The notes beneath the pieces were generated by a model. The model worked only from the letters and a program-made list of their open reading frames with translations. It was not told the origin of the DNA and ran no database searches. From Candidatus Fonsibacter sp. (GTDB lineage Bacteria; Pseudomonadota; Alphaproteobacteria; Pelagibacterales; Pelagibacteraceae), in assembly GCA_009693745.1 (NCBI GenBank), contig SHWR01000046.1:1-8629 (forward strand): a stretch of DNA of 8,629 nucleotides, written 5' to 3'. Numbering within the stretch: the stretch's first letter is position 1; each line of letters begins with the position of its first letter. Positions 1 to 7,763 of this stretch are shown piece after piece. The position numbers and the translations under genes are program-made.

Positions 1-1410
1 TGGGTAAACGCCAAATAAAATTGTTAAAGCCATTAATGTAAATAAAATAACAATTTCTGTTGCGTCTAAGTCTAATAGTTTTCCACCTGAATTATTAACT
101 TTTAATTCTCCAAACACAACTCGTTTACATAACCATAATGAATAGGCGGCAGATAAAACTATTCCGGTTGCTGCAAGTATGGATACAATATAATTTACTT
201 TAAAAATTCCAATTAAAGTTAAAAACTCACCAACAAAACCACTTGTGCCTGGTAACCCAATATTTGCGAGAGATGAAAATACAAATACTAAAGCAAATTT
301 TGGCATAATATTTACAACACCTGAATAGTCTTGAATTAATCTACTGTGAACACGATCATAAAGAACGCCAACGCATAAGAATAATGATGAAGAAATTAAT
401 CCATGACTAATCATTTGAAAAATTGCTCCATCAATTCCTTGTTTAGTAAATGAAAAAATTCCAATAGTAACATAACCCATATGAGCAACAGATGAATAGG
501 CAATTAGCTTTTTCATATCTGTTTGCATTAGCGCGACTAAGGATGCGTAAATAATAGCAATAATACTTAGTACAAATACAAAGTTTGCAAAATAATGAGA
601 AGCGATTGGGAATAATCCAAGTGAAAATCTAATAAACCCATAACCTGAAATTTTTAATAATATAGCAGCAAGTATTACAGATCCTGGCGTTGGTGCTTCA
701 ACGTGCGCATCTGGTAACCATGTATGAAACGGCCACATTGGAAGTTTCACTGCTAAAGATATAAAGAAACCTAACCACATCCAGTATTGTAAGTTTTCAG
801 GAATTTTAGATCCCATTAATTTGACAAGATCTAAAGTATTCATGTTCCAATAAATGGCGATAATTGCTATCAGCATGAAAATTGATCCTAAAAACGTATA
901 TAAAAAGAACTTTAAAGCTGAATAAACTCGCCTTTCCCCTCCCCAAATACCAATGATTAAAAACATTGGAATTAATCCGCCCTCGAAAAATAAGAAAAAT
1001 AAGAATAAATCTAAGGCGCAAAATACTCCAATCATAAAAGTCTGCATTATTAAAATTGCAATTAAAAATTCTTTAACTCTTTTCTTCAAACTATTAATCG
1101 CTGCAAAAATACAAAGAGGAGAAATGAAAGTTGTAAGTAAAACTAAAAATATTGAAATTCCATCAATCCCCATTTTATATGAAACAAAATTCTTTATCCA
1201 TTTTGTTTCTTCAACAAATTGAAAACTAGGATTCGTTAAATCAAATTTACTCCATAGAAATAATGATACGATAAAATTAACAACAGATACTAAAATTGAA
1301 ATATTTTTTGATGATTGTTCAACTACTTCATCACTTCCTCGTCTTAATAAAATAAAAATAACACCAACTAATGGAAAAAAAGTTAAGAAAGATAAAATTG
1401 GGAAGTTCAT
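1..1410 (-). CDS. nuoM: NADH-quinone oxidoreductase subunit M (3' end cut off)
   Basis: This is an antiporter-like, proton-pumping membrane subunit of complex I (ND4 homologue). The visible 470 residues run from an ATG to the window edge with the frame open. Family members have about 490-510 residues, so only a short C-terminal piece should be missing. I translated it directly: the N-terminus is MNFPILSFLTFFPLVG, as in NuoM proteins. Channel residues are visible: Glu143 in LFFEGGLIPMF, Lys222 in VKLPMWPFHTWLPDAHVEAP, Lys253 in the broken-helix region, His336 in MISHGL, and Glu395 in GFVGEF. The NuoM-type WPFHTWLPDAHVEAPTPGSV signature separates it from NuoL, which has HTWLPDAMEGPIPVSA. The start follows the nuoL stop by one base and has no Shine-Dalgarno sequence, so translation is probably coupled to nuoL. 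nuoN is expected next, beyond the window. Confidence 0.97.
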   Translation of the reverse strand, partial: MNFPILSFLTFFPLVGVIFILLRRGSDEVVEQSSKNISILVSVVNFIVSLFLWSKFDLTNPSFQFVEETKWIKNFVSYKMGIDGISIFLVLLTTFISPLCIFAAINSLKKRVKEFLIAILIMQTFMIGVFCALDLFLFFLFFEGGLIPMFLIIGIWGGERRVYSALKFFLYTFLGSIFMLIAIIAIYWNMNTLDLVKLMGSKIPENLQYWMWLGFFISLAVKLPMWPFHTWLPDAHVEAPTPGSVILAAILLKISGYGFIRFSLGLFPIASHYFANFVFVLSIIAIIYASLVALMQTDMKKLIAYSSVAHMGYVTIGIFSFTKQGIDGAIFQMISHGLISSSLFLCVGVLYDRVHSRLIQDYSGVVNIMPKFALVFVFSSLANIGLPGTSGFVGEFLTLIGIFKVNYIVSILAATGIVLSAAYSLWLCKRVVFGELKVNNSGGKLLDLDATEIVILFTLMALTILFGVYP

Positions 1411-1411
1411 A

Positions 1412-3316
1412 TTAAATAATAATCAAAAACGATACGATTGATATTAAGCCAATTAAAATTACTGTTGCGTAATGATATAAGTAACCCGATTGAATTATGC
1501 TTGCTTTCTCAGATAGATTTTTTATAACTTTTGCAACTCCATCTGGTCCATAAGCATCGATGGTTTTAACATCTCCTCTTTGCCACAAAAATGTACCGAT
1601 ATTTCTAAAAGTTCTTACAAAAATTAAATCATAAAGTTCATCGAAGTACCATTTTTTAACTAAAAAATTATAAAAAGGTTTATTATTGTTAACAAAGCCT
1701 TCAACAATATCTTTTCTTTTTAAGAATAAAATAAATGATAAAGGAATTGCAGAAATTACTAACGTTGGGATTAAAATCAGTAGCCAAAGTGGTGGATGAC
1801 CATAAGCTATTTTATTTAAAAAGAATATTGCCTTACCCCAGAATTGTGTATTCTCACCAATAAATATTCCATGGAATACATAACCTGAAAATATTGCACC
1901 GACCGCAAGTAATAATAATGGAATAAGCATTACTGGTCCTGACTCATGAATTTTTTCAAAACTAATTGTGTTATTATATTTGCCGTGGAAAGTTTTAAAA
2001 ATTAATCTCCATGAATAAATTGAAGTAATAAATGCAGTGGTAATACCAATTACAAATGCATAACCTGCAAATAAACTTTTAGAAAAATAAGCGGACTCTA
2101 TAATTGCATCTTTAGAATAAAATCCTGCAAGTAATGGAAAACCTGTTAAAGCAAGTGTACCAATTAACATTAACGTATAAGTCAGTGGAATTTTTTTCCA
2201 AACTCCACCCATCTTTTCTATATTCTGCTCATCATGAAATGCGTGAATTACTGAACCTGCGCCTAAGAATAAAAGAGCTTTAAAGAAGGCATGTGTAAAT
2301 AAGTGAAATATAGCTACATTATAAGCGCCCATTCCAGCCGCAAAGAACATGTAACCAAGCTGACTACATGTGGAGTATGCAATAATTCTTTTTATATCTG
2401 TTTGAACAATTGCAATAGTGGCCGCAAAGATTGCAGTTGTAGCACCGACAAAAGCAACTAAGTTTAAAGCATGTTGTGAGTACTCAAATAGAGGCGAACA
2501 TCTTGCAACTAAAAAAACTCCTGCAGTAACCATGGTTGCAGCGTGAATTAATGCGGATACTGGTATTGGACCTTCCATGGCATCTGGAAGCCAAGTATGT
2601 AAAATAATTTGCGCAGATTTTCCCATAGCTCCAATAAACAAGAATACACAAATAGTTGTGATTAAATTATATTCTCCACCAAAAATTTTAATAGAACTTT
2701 TAGATTGAGCGGCGGCTTGTGAAAAAACTTCACTAAAATTTAAAGATCCAAAAGTTTTAAAAATTAGAAACATTGCAATTAATAAACCAAGATCACCTAC
2801 CCTGTTTACAATGAACGCTTTGATAGAAGCGTTATTTGCAGATTCTTTTTTAAACCAAAAACCAATTAATAGATAAGAAGCAAGACCAACGCCTTCCCAA
2901 CCAAAAAATAATTGCAAAAAGTTATCAGTAGTAACAAGTGACAACATCATAAATGTAAAAAGAGAAAGGTAAGACATAAATCTTGGTTTATGAGGATCAT
3001 GACTCATGTATCCAATTGAATAAATATGAACTAGAGCAGAAACTGAATTCACAACGACAAACATTACAGCTGTCAGTGAATCTACATAAATTGACCAATG
3101 AAGGTTTAATGAACCAGATGTAATCCAATTAAATATTGGATATTGATAAATTTTTCCAGTTTTAATAGTTTCGAATAAAATAATTGAAGAGAGAATGGCT
3201 CCAATTGTAATAAATGTAGACGTTAAAATTTGACAAGTTCTATCACCAATCTTTTTATAAAAGAAAGCAGAAATAAAAGATCCAAGTAAGGGTAAAAATA
3301 ATATTAAATAAAACAT
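1412..3316 (-). CDS. nuoL: NADH-quinone oxidoreductase subunit L
   Basis: This is the distal antiporter-like proton-pumping subunit (ND5 homologue) in the membrane arm, 634 residues long. It is predicted to have about 16 membrane helices and the long lateral amphipathic helix near the C-terminus (roughly residues 540-610) that runs along the arm. Visible proton-path residues are Glu141 in FFGWEGVGLASYLLIGFW, Asp175 in NRVGDLG, Lys233 in GAMGKSAQ, His258 in ALIHAATMVTAGV, His338 and His342 with Lys346 in HLFTHAFFKALLFLGAGS, and Lys402 in GFYSKD. It is complete, near the 613 residues of the E. coli protein and shorter than some alphaproteobacterial versions. The ATG directly abuts the nuoK stop. 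A short AAAGG lies only four bases upstream, inside the last codons of nuoK. Position between nuoK and nuoM excludes an Mrp antiporter subunit, the main look-alike family. Confidence 0.98.
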   Translation of the reverse strand: MFYLILFLPLLGSFISAFFYKKIGDRTCQILTSTFITIGAILSSIILFETIKTGKIYQYPIFNWITSGSLNLHWSIYVDSLTAVMFVVVNSVSALVHIYSIGYMSHDPHKPRFMSYLSLFTFMMLSLVTTDNFLQLFFGWEGVGLASYLLIGFWFKKESANNASIKAFIVNRVGDLGLLIAMFLIFKTFGSLNFSEVFSQAAAQSKSSIKIFGGEYNLITTICVFLFIGAMGKSAQIILHTWLPDAMEGPIPVSALIHAATMVTAGVFLVARCSPLFEYSQHALNLVAFVGATTAIFAATIAIVQTDIKRIIAYSTCSQLGYMFFAAGMGAYNVAIFHLFTHAFFKALLFLGAGSVIHAFHDEQNIEKMGGVWKKIPLTYTLMLIGTLALTGFPLLAGFYSKDAIIESAYFSKSLFAGYAFVIGITTAFITSIYSWRLIFKTFHGKYNNTISFEKIHESGPVMLIPLLLLAVGAIFSGYVFHGIFIGENTQFWGKAIFFLNKIAYGHPPLWLLILIPTLVISAIPLSFILFLKRKDIVEGFVNNNKPFYNFLVKKWYFDELYDLIFVRTFRNIGTFLWQRGDVKTIDAYGPDGVAKVIKNLSEKASIIQSGYLYHYATVILIGLISIVSFLIII

Positions 3317-3628
3317 TTAACCTTTCATTGAATTAATATCTTCAACCTGGATAGATCCTTTATTTCGAAAGAACACGACAAGTATAGCAAGACCAATTGC
3401 GGCCTCTGCTGCTGCAACAGTTAATATAAAGAGTGTGAAAATCTGCCCTGTTATATTTTGTAAATAAACAGAGAAAGCAACCATATTAATGTTAACTGAG
3501 AGCAGAATTAATTCAATTGACATTAAAATAACAATGACGTTTTTGCGATTAACAAAAATTCCAAATACTCCTAATGTAAAAATAATTGCTGATAAAAATA
3601 GATAGTGAGCTAGGGTAATTTCAATCAT
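3317..3628 (-). CDS. nuoK: NADH-quinone oxidoreductase subunit K
   Basis: This is a small membrane subunit (ND4L homologue) of 103 residues, the standard family length of about 100. It has three transmembrane helices, at roughly residues 5-26, 30-55 and 63-87. The two buried glutamates that define the family's proton path are present: Glu39 in MSIELILLSVNIN, and Glu75 in TVAAAEAAIGLAILV. They correspond to Glu36 and Glu72 of E. coli NuoK. The subunit packs with NuoJ, linking the quinone site to the antiporter-like subunits. The start overlaps the end of nuoJ by eight bases and is preceded by a good Shine-Dalgarno sequence, AAAGGAG, nine bases upstream, which supports this ATG. The stop abuts the nuoL ATG. 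Confidence 0.98.
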   Translation of the reverse strand: MIEITLAHYLFLSAIIFTLGVFGIFVNRKNVIVILMSIELILLSVNINMVAFSVYLQNITGQIFTLFILTVAAAEAAIGLAILVVFFRNKGSIQVEDINSMKG

Positions 3629-4241
3629 TAACTTTTACTCCTTTGTTACTTTCAGCATCTACAAGCTCTATTGAGTCTTCTCTTTCACGAGATGTTTGTT
3701 TTAAAATGTCTTGTCTTTTAAGGTTATCTCTACGTCTAAAAGTCAATAAAATAGCTCCTATCATGGCAACTAATAAAATAATCCCTGAGAGTTGGAATGG
3801 TAAAAAAAAATCTGTATAAATTAATTTTCCGATCTGTTCAGTATTAGTTTCTTTTACATTATAAGCAATTTTCGCAGTCTTGATAAATTCCGGTTTGTAC
3901 TGCCAACTTCCAATGATAATAATTAATTCAAAAAATATAACTGCGGCAATAAAAAAACCAAATGGGATATATTGTAAGAAACCTTGTTTAACTTTCACAA
4001 AATTTCCTTCAAGCATCATTACGACAAATAAAAATAAAACTGCAACAGCACCCACATACACGATTAACAAAATCATACCGATAAACTCAGCGCCAATCAT
4101 AATGAATAAACAAGAAACATTTACAAATGCTAAAATTAACAAGAAAACTGAGTGCACGGTATTTTTTGAAGAAATAACCATAATGCTAGAAAGAATAGTT
4201 ATTGAAGACAATAAATAAAAAACTAATGCATGTGCAATCAT
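3621..4241 (-). CDS. nuoJ: NADH-quinone oxidoreductase subunit J
   Basis: This membrane subunit (ND6 homologue) has 206 residues and about five predicted helices, at roughly residues 5-25, 30-50, 53-77, 89-112 and 150-168. The diagnostic segment is IVYVGAVAVLFLFVVMML (residues 60-77), the helix with the pi-bulge that rotates during turnover in structures of family members; Tyr62 is its conserved tyrosine. A charged C-terminal tail from about residue 169 (FRRRDNLKRQDILKQTSRER) matches the style of alphaproteobacterial NuoJ. The start shares an ATGA with the nuoI stop, and no Shine-Dalgarno sequence is visible, suggesting reinitiation after nuoI. A run of nine T on the coding strand falls in codons 144-147 without breaking the frame. 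The last bases overlap the start of nuoK. Confidence 0.97.
   Translation of the reverse strand: MIAHALVFYLLSSITILSSIMVISSKNTVHSVFLLILAFVNVSCLFIMIGAEFIGMILLIVYVGAVAVLFLFVVMMLEGNFVKVKQGFLQYIPFGFFIAAVIFFELIIIIGSWQYKPEFIKTAKIAYNVKETNTEQIGKLIYTDFFLPFQLSGIILLVAMIGAILLTFRRRDNLKRQDILKQTSREREDSIELVDAESNKGVKVND
3638..3644 (-). promoter_or_regulatory. Ribosome binding site of nuoK
   Basis: The coding strand reads AAAGGAG, followed by nine bases and then the nuoK ATG. It lies inside the last codons of nuoJ (Lys-Gly-Val). It is the best match to the anti-Shine-Dalgarno sequence among the gene starts in this window, and it fixes the nuoK start in the eight-base overlap with nuoJ. That it functions as a ribosome binding site is inferred. 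Confidence 0.65.
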
Positions 4242-4729
4242 CTAAATGATTTATCTACTTTAATGTTGTGAGCTAATTCTTTTTCCCACTTATCGCCATT
4301 TTCTAAAAGTTTTTCTTTATTGTAATAAAGTTCTTCTCTAGTTTCTGTTGCAAATTCAAAATTAGGTCCTTGTACAATTGCATCTACTGGGCAGGATTCT
4401 TGACAAAGACCACAGTAAATACATTTTAACATATCGATATCGTATCTAGTCGTTCTTCTAGAACCGTCTTCACTAAGTTCAGCTTCAATAGTAATTGCTT
4501 GAGCCGGACAAACAGCTTCACATAATTTGCAAGCAATACATCTCTCCTCCCCGTCAGGATATCTTCGCAAAGCATGTTCGCCTCTAAATCTTGGACTGAT
4601 TGAACCTTTTTCAAATGGATAGTTAATTGTTGCTCTTCTTTTAAACATATAAATAAAAGCAAGATAAAGCCCTTTAACAAACTCTGATAAAAAAATTATT
4701 TTTAATATTCTAGAAAATTTTATTTTCAT
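4238..4729 (-). CDS. nuoI: NADH-quinone oxidoreductase subunit I (2x 4Fe-4S)
   Basis: This is the peripheral-arm ferredoxin-like subunit (TYKY/NDUFS8 homologue), which passes electrons from NuoG towards the terminal cluster next to the quinone. It has 163 residues, the usual size for the alphaproteobacterial form. Two 4Fe-4S motifs are complete: CIACKLCEAVCP (Cys64, 67, 70, 74) and CIYCGLCQESCP (Cys103, 106, 109, 113). By family knowledge, Cys64/67/70 with Cys113 bind N6a, and Cys103/106/109 with Cys74 bind N6b. The amphipathic N-terminal stretch (residues 1-30) would rest against the membrane near NuoH. RFRGEHALRRYPDGEERC, just before the first motif, is typical of the mitochondrial-type protein. 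The start overlaps the nuoH stop as ATGA, without a visible Shine-Dalgarno sequence. Confidence 0.98.
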   Translation of the reverse strand: MKIKFSRILKIIFLSEFVKGLYLAFIYMFKRRATINYPFEKGSISPRFRGEHALRRYPDGEERCIACKLCEAVCPAQAITIEAELSEDGSRRTTRYDIDMLKCIYCGLCQESCPVDAIVQGPNFEFATETREELYYNKEKLLENGDKWEKELAHNIKVDKSFR

Positions 4730-5727
4730 TTAGGTAATAAGTTAAAAAAATATAAAAAAGCTGCAGTTAATACGACCCAGAACAATGAGAATGGTAAAAA
4801 TACTTTCCAACCTAATCTCATTAATTGATCATAACGGTATCGAGGCACAATTGCTTTCACTAAAGCAAATAAGATAAATAAAAATAATATTTTAAAAATT
4901 AACCAAAGTGGGGATGGAATTGCATTAAATGGATAAATATCAATTGGTGATAGCCAACCACCTAAAAATAAAACAGAACCAAGACCGCATAATAACAAAA
5001 TATTCGCATATTCACCTAACCAAAATAACGCGTACATCATTCCTGAATATTCGGTTTGATATCCGGCAACAAGTTCAGCTTCAGCCTCTGGCAAATCAAA
5101 AGGAGGTCTACTTGTTTCGGCTAATGCAGAGATAAAGAAGATAACAAACATAGGGAATAATGGAATTGCATACCAAATGTTTTTCTGCGCAAGGACTATA
5201 TCAACTAAATTTAAAGAACCTGCACACAACAATACATTTATTATAATAAATCCTATTGACACTTCGTATGAAACCATTTGTGCGGCGGATCTTAGTGCTC
5301 CTAAAAAAGGATACTTAGAGTTAGATGCCCAACCTGCCATTATAATTCCATAAACACCAAGAGAAGAAACTGCGAATATATAAAGAATACCAACATTAAT
5401 ATTTGCAAGCACTAATGTTTCACTAAATGGGATAACTGCCCAAGCAATTAATGCTAATGACATTGTTACAATTGGAGCAATTATAAAAATTACTTTATTC
5501 GCATGAATTGGAATAATAACTTCCTTAAAAATATACTTAAGTGCATCTGCTACTGTTTGCAATAAACCAAAAGGTCCGACAACGTTAGGTCCTTTTCTAA
5601 GTTGTACAGCTCCCCATACTCTTCGATCAAGCCAAATAATCATTGTGACAGCAATCAAAACTGGAACAAGAAGGGCTGTAATCTTTAAAAGATCATACAA
5701 AACTATATTTAAATATTCTAAAAACAT
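4726..5727 (-). CDS. nuoH: NADH-quinone oxidoreductase subunit H
   Basis: This membrane subunit (ND1 homologue) forms the membrane side of the quinone chamber and docks the peripheral arm. It has 333 residues, within the normal range of about 320-350, and eight or nine predicted helices. Conserved stretches are QLRKGPNVVGPFGLLQ (residues 42-57), AGWASNSKYPFLGALRSAAQ (131-150) followed by MVSYE, ETSRPPFDLPEAEAELVAGY (204-223) followed by QTEYSG, and PRYRYDQLMRLGWK (295-308). The glutamates and arginines of loops 131-155 and 204-229 supply the proton entry path in studied homologues. The ERK-like segment after the first helix reads LDRRVWG, with Asp34 where mitochondrial ND1 has Glu. The start overlaps the nuoG stop by one base (TAATG). 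Only a weak AGGA lies 11 bases upstream. Confidence 0.98.
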   Translation of the reverse strand: MFLEYLNIVLYDLLKITALLVPVLIAVTMIIWLDRRVWGAVQLRKGPNVVGPFGLLQTVADALKYIFKEVIIPIHANKVIFIIAPIVTMSLALIAWAVIPFSETLVLANINVGILYIFAVSSLGVYGIIMAGWASNSKYPFLGALRSAAQMVSYEVSIGFIIINVLLCAGSLNLVDIVLAQKNIWYAIPLFPMFVIFFISALAETSRPPFDLPEAEAELVAGYQTEYSGMMYALFWLGEYANILLLCGLGSVLFLGGWLSPIDIYPFNAIPSPLWLIFKILFLFILFALVKAIVPRYRYDQLMRLGWKVFLPFSLFWVVLTAAFLYFFNLLPK

Positions 5728-7763
5728 TAATTATCAGTTCCTGTTTTTTGCAAAATTTGTTTTGCTTTTTTACATTCGTCCATAGTCTTTGATGATGCTG
5801 CGATAATATTTGAGAAATAAAAATCAAAATCAGCCATTTTAATATTACCATTTATTGGCGTAACATTTTTAAATGTTAGACTTTCAATTGAAGATTTTGG
5901 TAATTCATCTAACTCTTTAAATATTGGATATTCTTTAAATAAATTCTCTCTTAAAATTTGATGAGAATTAATGTCGATTGTTTTTTTAAAAACATCTGAC
6001 AATGCTCTTAGTATTTTCCAGTCTTCTTTAGCATTTCCTGGTGGAAAACTTGCTTTATTAGCATCTTGCACTCTACCTTCTGTATTTACATACAAACCTT
6101 GCTTTTCTGTATAAGCAGCACCAGGCAAAATTACATCTGCAGACTTACTATTCAGTCCGCCGTGCGATCCTTGATAAATTATAAATTTATTTTTGTTATT
6201 AATTCTAATTTGATCTGCTCCTAAAAGATAAACTATTTTAAAATTATCATCGTTTAATTTATCTAAAAAATTAGATTTAAGTAAATTTAAATATATTGCA
6301 CCAACACTTGCTGCATTTTGATGTAAAACATTCAAACCATTCCAATTATTATTCAAAAAATTATTATCTTTTAAAATCTTTTTGATTGTTTCGAGAACAT
6401 ATTCACCATTTGAGCTTAATCCAGATTCACCAATAATAAATATTGGCTTCTTTGCTAACTTAAGACTGTTATAAATTTTTCCATTTTTTGCTAAGATTTC
6501 ACCAATTGCTGAAAATGATGAACCAACATTTTCGTGCGGATAAGTTAAATCACCTACATCACCAATAGAATAAACCTTAGTTTTTCTAGTTAAATAAGCT
6601 TTTCTAATTCTAACATTTAAGATTGTTGCTTCTAATCTTGGATTAGAGCCAACTAAAACTACTAAATCAGCCTCCTCTATACGAGCAATAGATGTGTTGA
6701 ATAAGTAATTAGCTTTATGAGAGGGATCGATAAAATAATTTGTCTGTCTAAAATCTATATTATCAGAAGATAAAACATCATTGAAAAATCTTTTAAACAT
6801 ATACATAGTTTCAACATCAACTAAATCACCCACTACTCCATAGACATTGTCACCACTAAGTCCTTTTGTATTCACAGAAATAAATTTAAAAGCGTCATCC
6901 CAACTACAGGCCTGAAGTTTACCGTTAATTTTAATGAAAGGGGTATCTAATCGATTTTTTAATAATCCATCACAAGCATAGCGAGTCTTATCAGAAATCC
7001 ATTCCTCATTAATATCATCATTTATTCTTGGTAAAATTCTTTTAACTTCCCAGCCCTTAGTATCTACTCGAATGTTAGAACCAACTGCATCCATTACATC
7101 AATACTTTCTGTTTTTGTTAATTCCCAAGGTCTTGCTTCAAAAGCATAGGGTTTTGATGTTAAAGCACCAACCGGACAAAGATCAATTACATTTGCTGAT
7201 AATTCTGAATCTAAAGTTTTTTCTAAGTAAGTTGTGATCTCCGTATTTTCACCGCGGTTAATAGCACCAAGATCTGGAACACCCGCAACTTCAGATGCAA
7301 AACGAATACAACGTGTGCAATGAATACATCTTGTCATAACCGTTTTAATTAACGGTCCCATATATTTTTCTTTTACAGATCTCTTATTTAATTCGTAACG
7401 AGATTTATCAACTCCATATTTCATAGATTGATCCTGAAGATCACACTCTCCGCCTTGATCGCAAATAGGACAGTCTAACGGATGATTAATAAGTAAAAAC
7501 TCCATTACACCTTCACGAGCTTTTTTTACCATTTCGGTATTCGTATAAATCACCTGTCCATCAGCCACAGGCATTGCACATGATGCAATAGGCTTGGGTG
7601 ATTTTTCCATTTCAACCAAACACATTCTGCAATTACCAGCGATCGATAATCTTTCATGATAACAAAATCTTGGAATTTCTTTTCCAGCAAGTTCACAGGC
7701 TTGCAACACTGTAGCACCCTGTTGTATCTCTACCTCAATTCCATCTACTTTAACTTTTACCAT
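5727..7763 (-). CDS. nuoG: NADH-quinone oxidoreductase subunit G (iron-sulfur)
   Basis: This large peripheral-arm subunit (NDUFS1 / 75 kDa homologue) carries electrons from NuoF to NuoI. It has 678 residues, close to mitochondrial and Paracoccus-type proteins and shorter than the E. coli form. The N-terminal 2Fe-2S domain holds Cys34, Cys45, Cys48 and Cys62 (N1b). The His-Cys segment holds His94, Cys98, Cys101 and Cys107 (N5, in HPLDCPICDQGGECDLQ). The ferredoxin-like part holds Cys146, Cys149, Cys152 and Cys196 (N4, in RCIHCTRCIRF and DLCPVGAL). The remainder, from about residue 215, is the molybdopterin-oxidoreductase-like domain, which in this family binds no molybdenum. The four-cysteine N7 site of E. 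coli and Thermus is absent: residues 218-225 read TESIDVMD, and only a lone Cys264 follows. The ATG abuts the nuoF stop with no Shine-Dalgarno sequence. Confidence 0.98.
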   Translation of the reverse strand: MVKVKVDGIEVEIQQGATVLQACELAGKEIPRFCYHERLSIAGNCRMCLVEMEKSPKPIASCAMPVADGQVIYTNTEMVKKAREGVMEFLLINHPLDCPICDQGGECDLQDQSMKYGVDKSRYELNKRSVKEKYMGPLIKTVMTRCIHCTRCIRFASEVAGVPDLGAINRGENTEITTYLEKTLDSELSANVIDLCPVGALTSKPYAFEARPWELTKTESIDVMDAVGSNIRVDTKGWEVKRILPRINDDINEEWISDKTRYACDGLLKNRLDTPFIKINGKLQACSWDDAFKFISVNTKGLSGDNVYGVVGDLVDVETMYMFKRFFNDVLSSDNIDFRQTNYFIDPSHKANYLFNTSIARIEEADLVVLVGSNPRLEATILNVRIRKAYLTRKTKVYSIGDVGDLTYPHENVGSSFSAIGEILAKNGKIYNSLKLAKKPIFIIGESGLSSNGEYVLETIKKILKDNNFLNNNWNGLNVLHQNAASVGAIYLNLLKSNFLDKLNDDNFKIVYLLGADQIRINNKNKFIIYQGSHGGLNSKSADVILPGAAYTEKQGLYVNTEGRVQDANKASFPPGNAKEDWKILRALSDVFKKTIDINSHQILRENLFKEYPIFKELDELPKSSIESLTFKNVTPINGNIKMADFDFYFSNIIAASSKTMDECKKAKQILQKTGTDN

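Noticed and set aside
806..1021. Second minus-strand frame of 71 codons within nuoM
   Set aside because: It overlaps nuoM in another frame. The nuoM frame carries conserved NuoM residues across this stretch, including Glu143.
953..1222. Plus-strand open frame of 89 codons opposite nuoM
   Set aside because: It lies wholly antisense to conserved nuoM sequence, its translation is Lys/Asn/Ile-rich low-complexity as expected from AT-rich antisense, and it has no family resemblance.
1..3316. Possibility that the two antiporter-like genes belong to an Mrp-type Na+/H+ antiporter
   Set aside because: They follow nuoF-K directly with coupled junctions, and their signatures (NuoM-type WPFHTWLPDAHVEAP; NuoL-type length with the C-terminal lateral helix) are those of complex I.
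3880..4218. Plus-strand open frame of 112 codons opposite nuoJ
   Set aside because: It is antisense to conserved nuoJ helices, has no recognisable motif, and its composition is that of a shadow frame.
4426..4680. Minus-strand frame of 84 codons within nuoI
   Set aside because: It is out of frame with nuoI, whose two complete 4Fe-4S motifs span the same bases.
4929..5135. Plus-strand open frame of 68 codons opposite nuoH
   Set aside because: It is antisense to conserved nuoH sequence, including the ETSRPPFDLPEAEAELV region.
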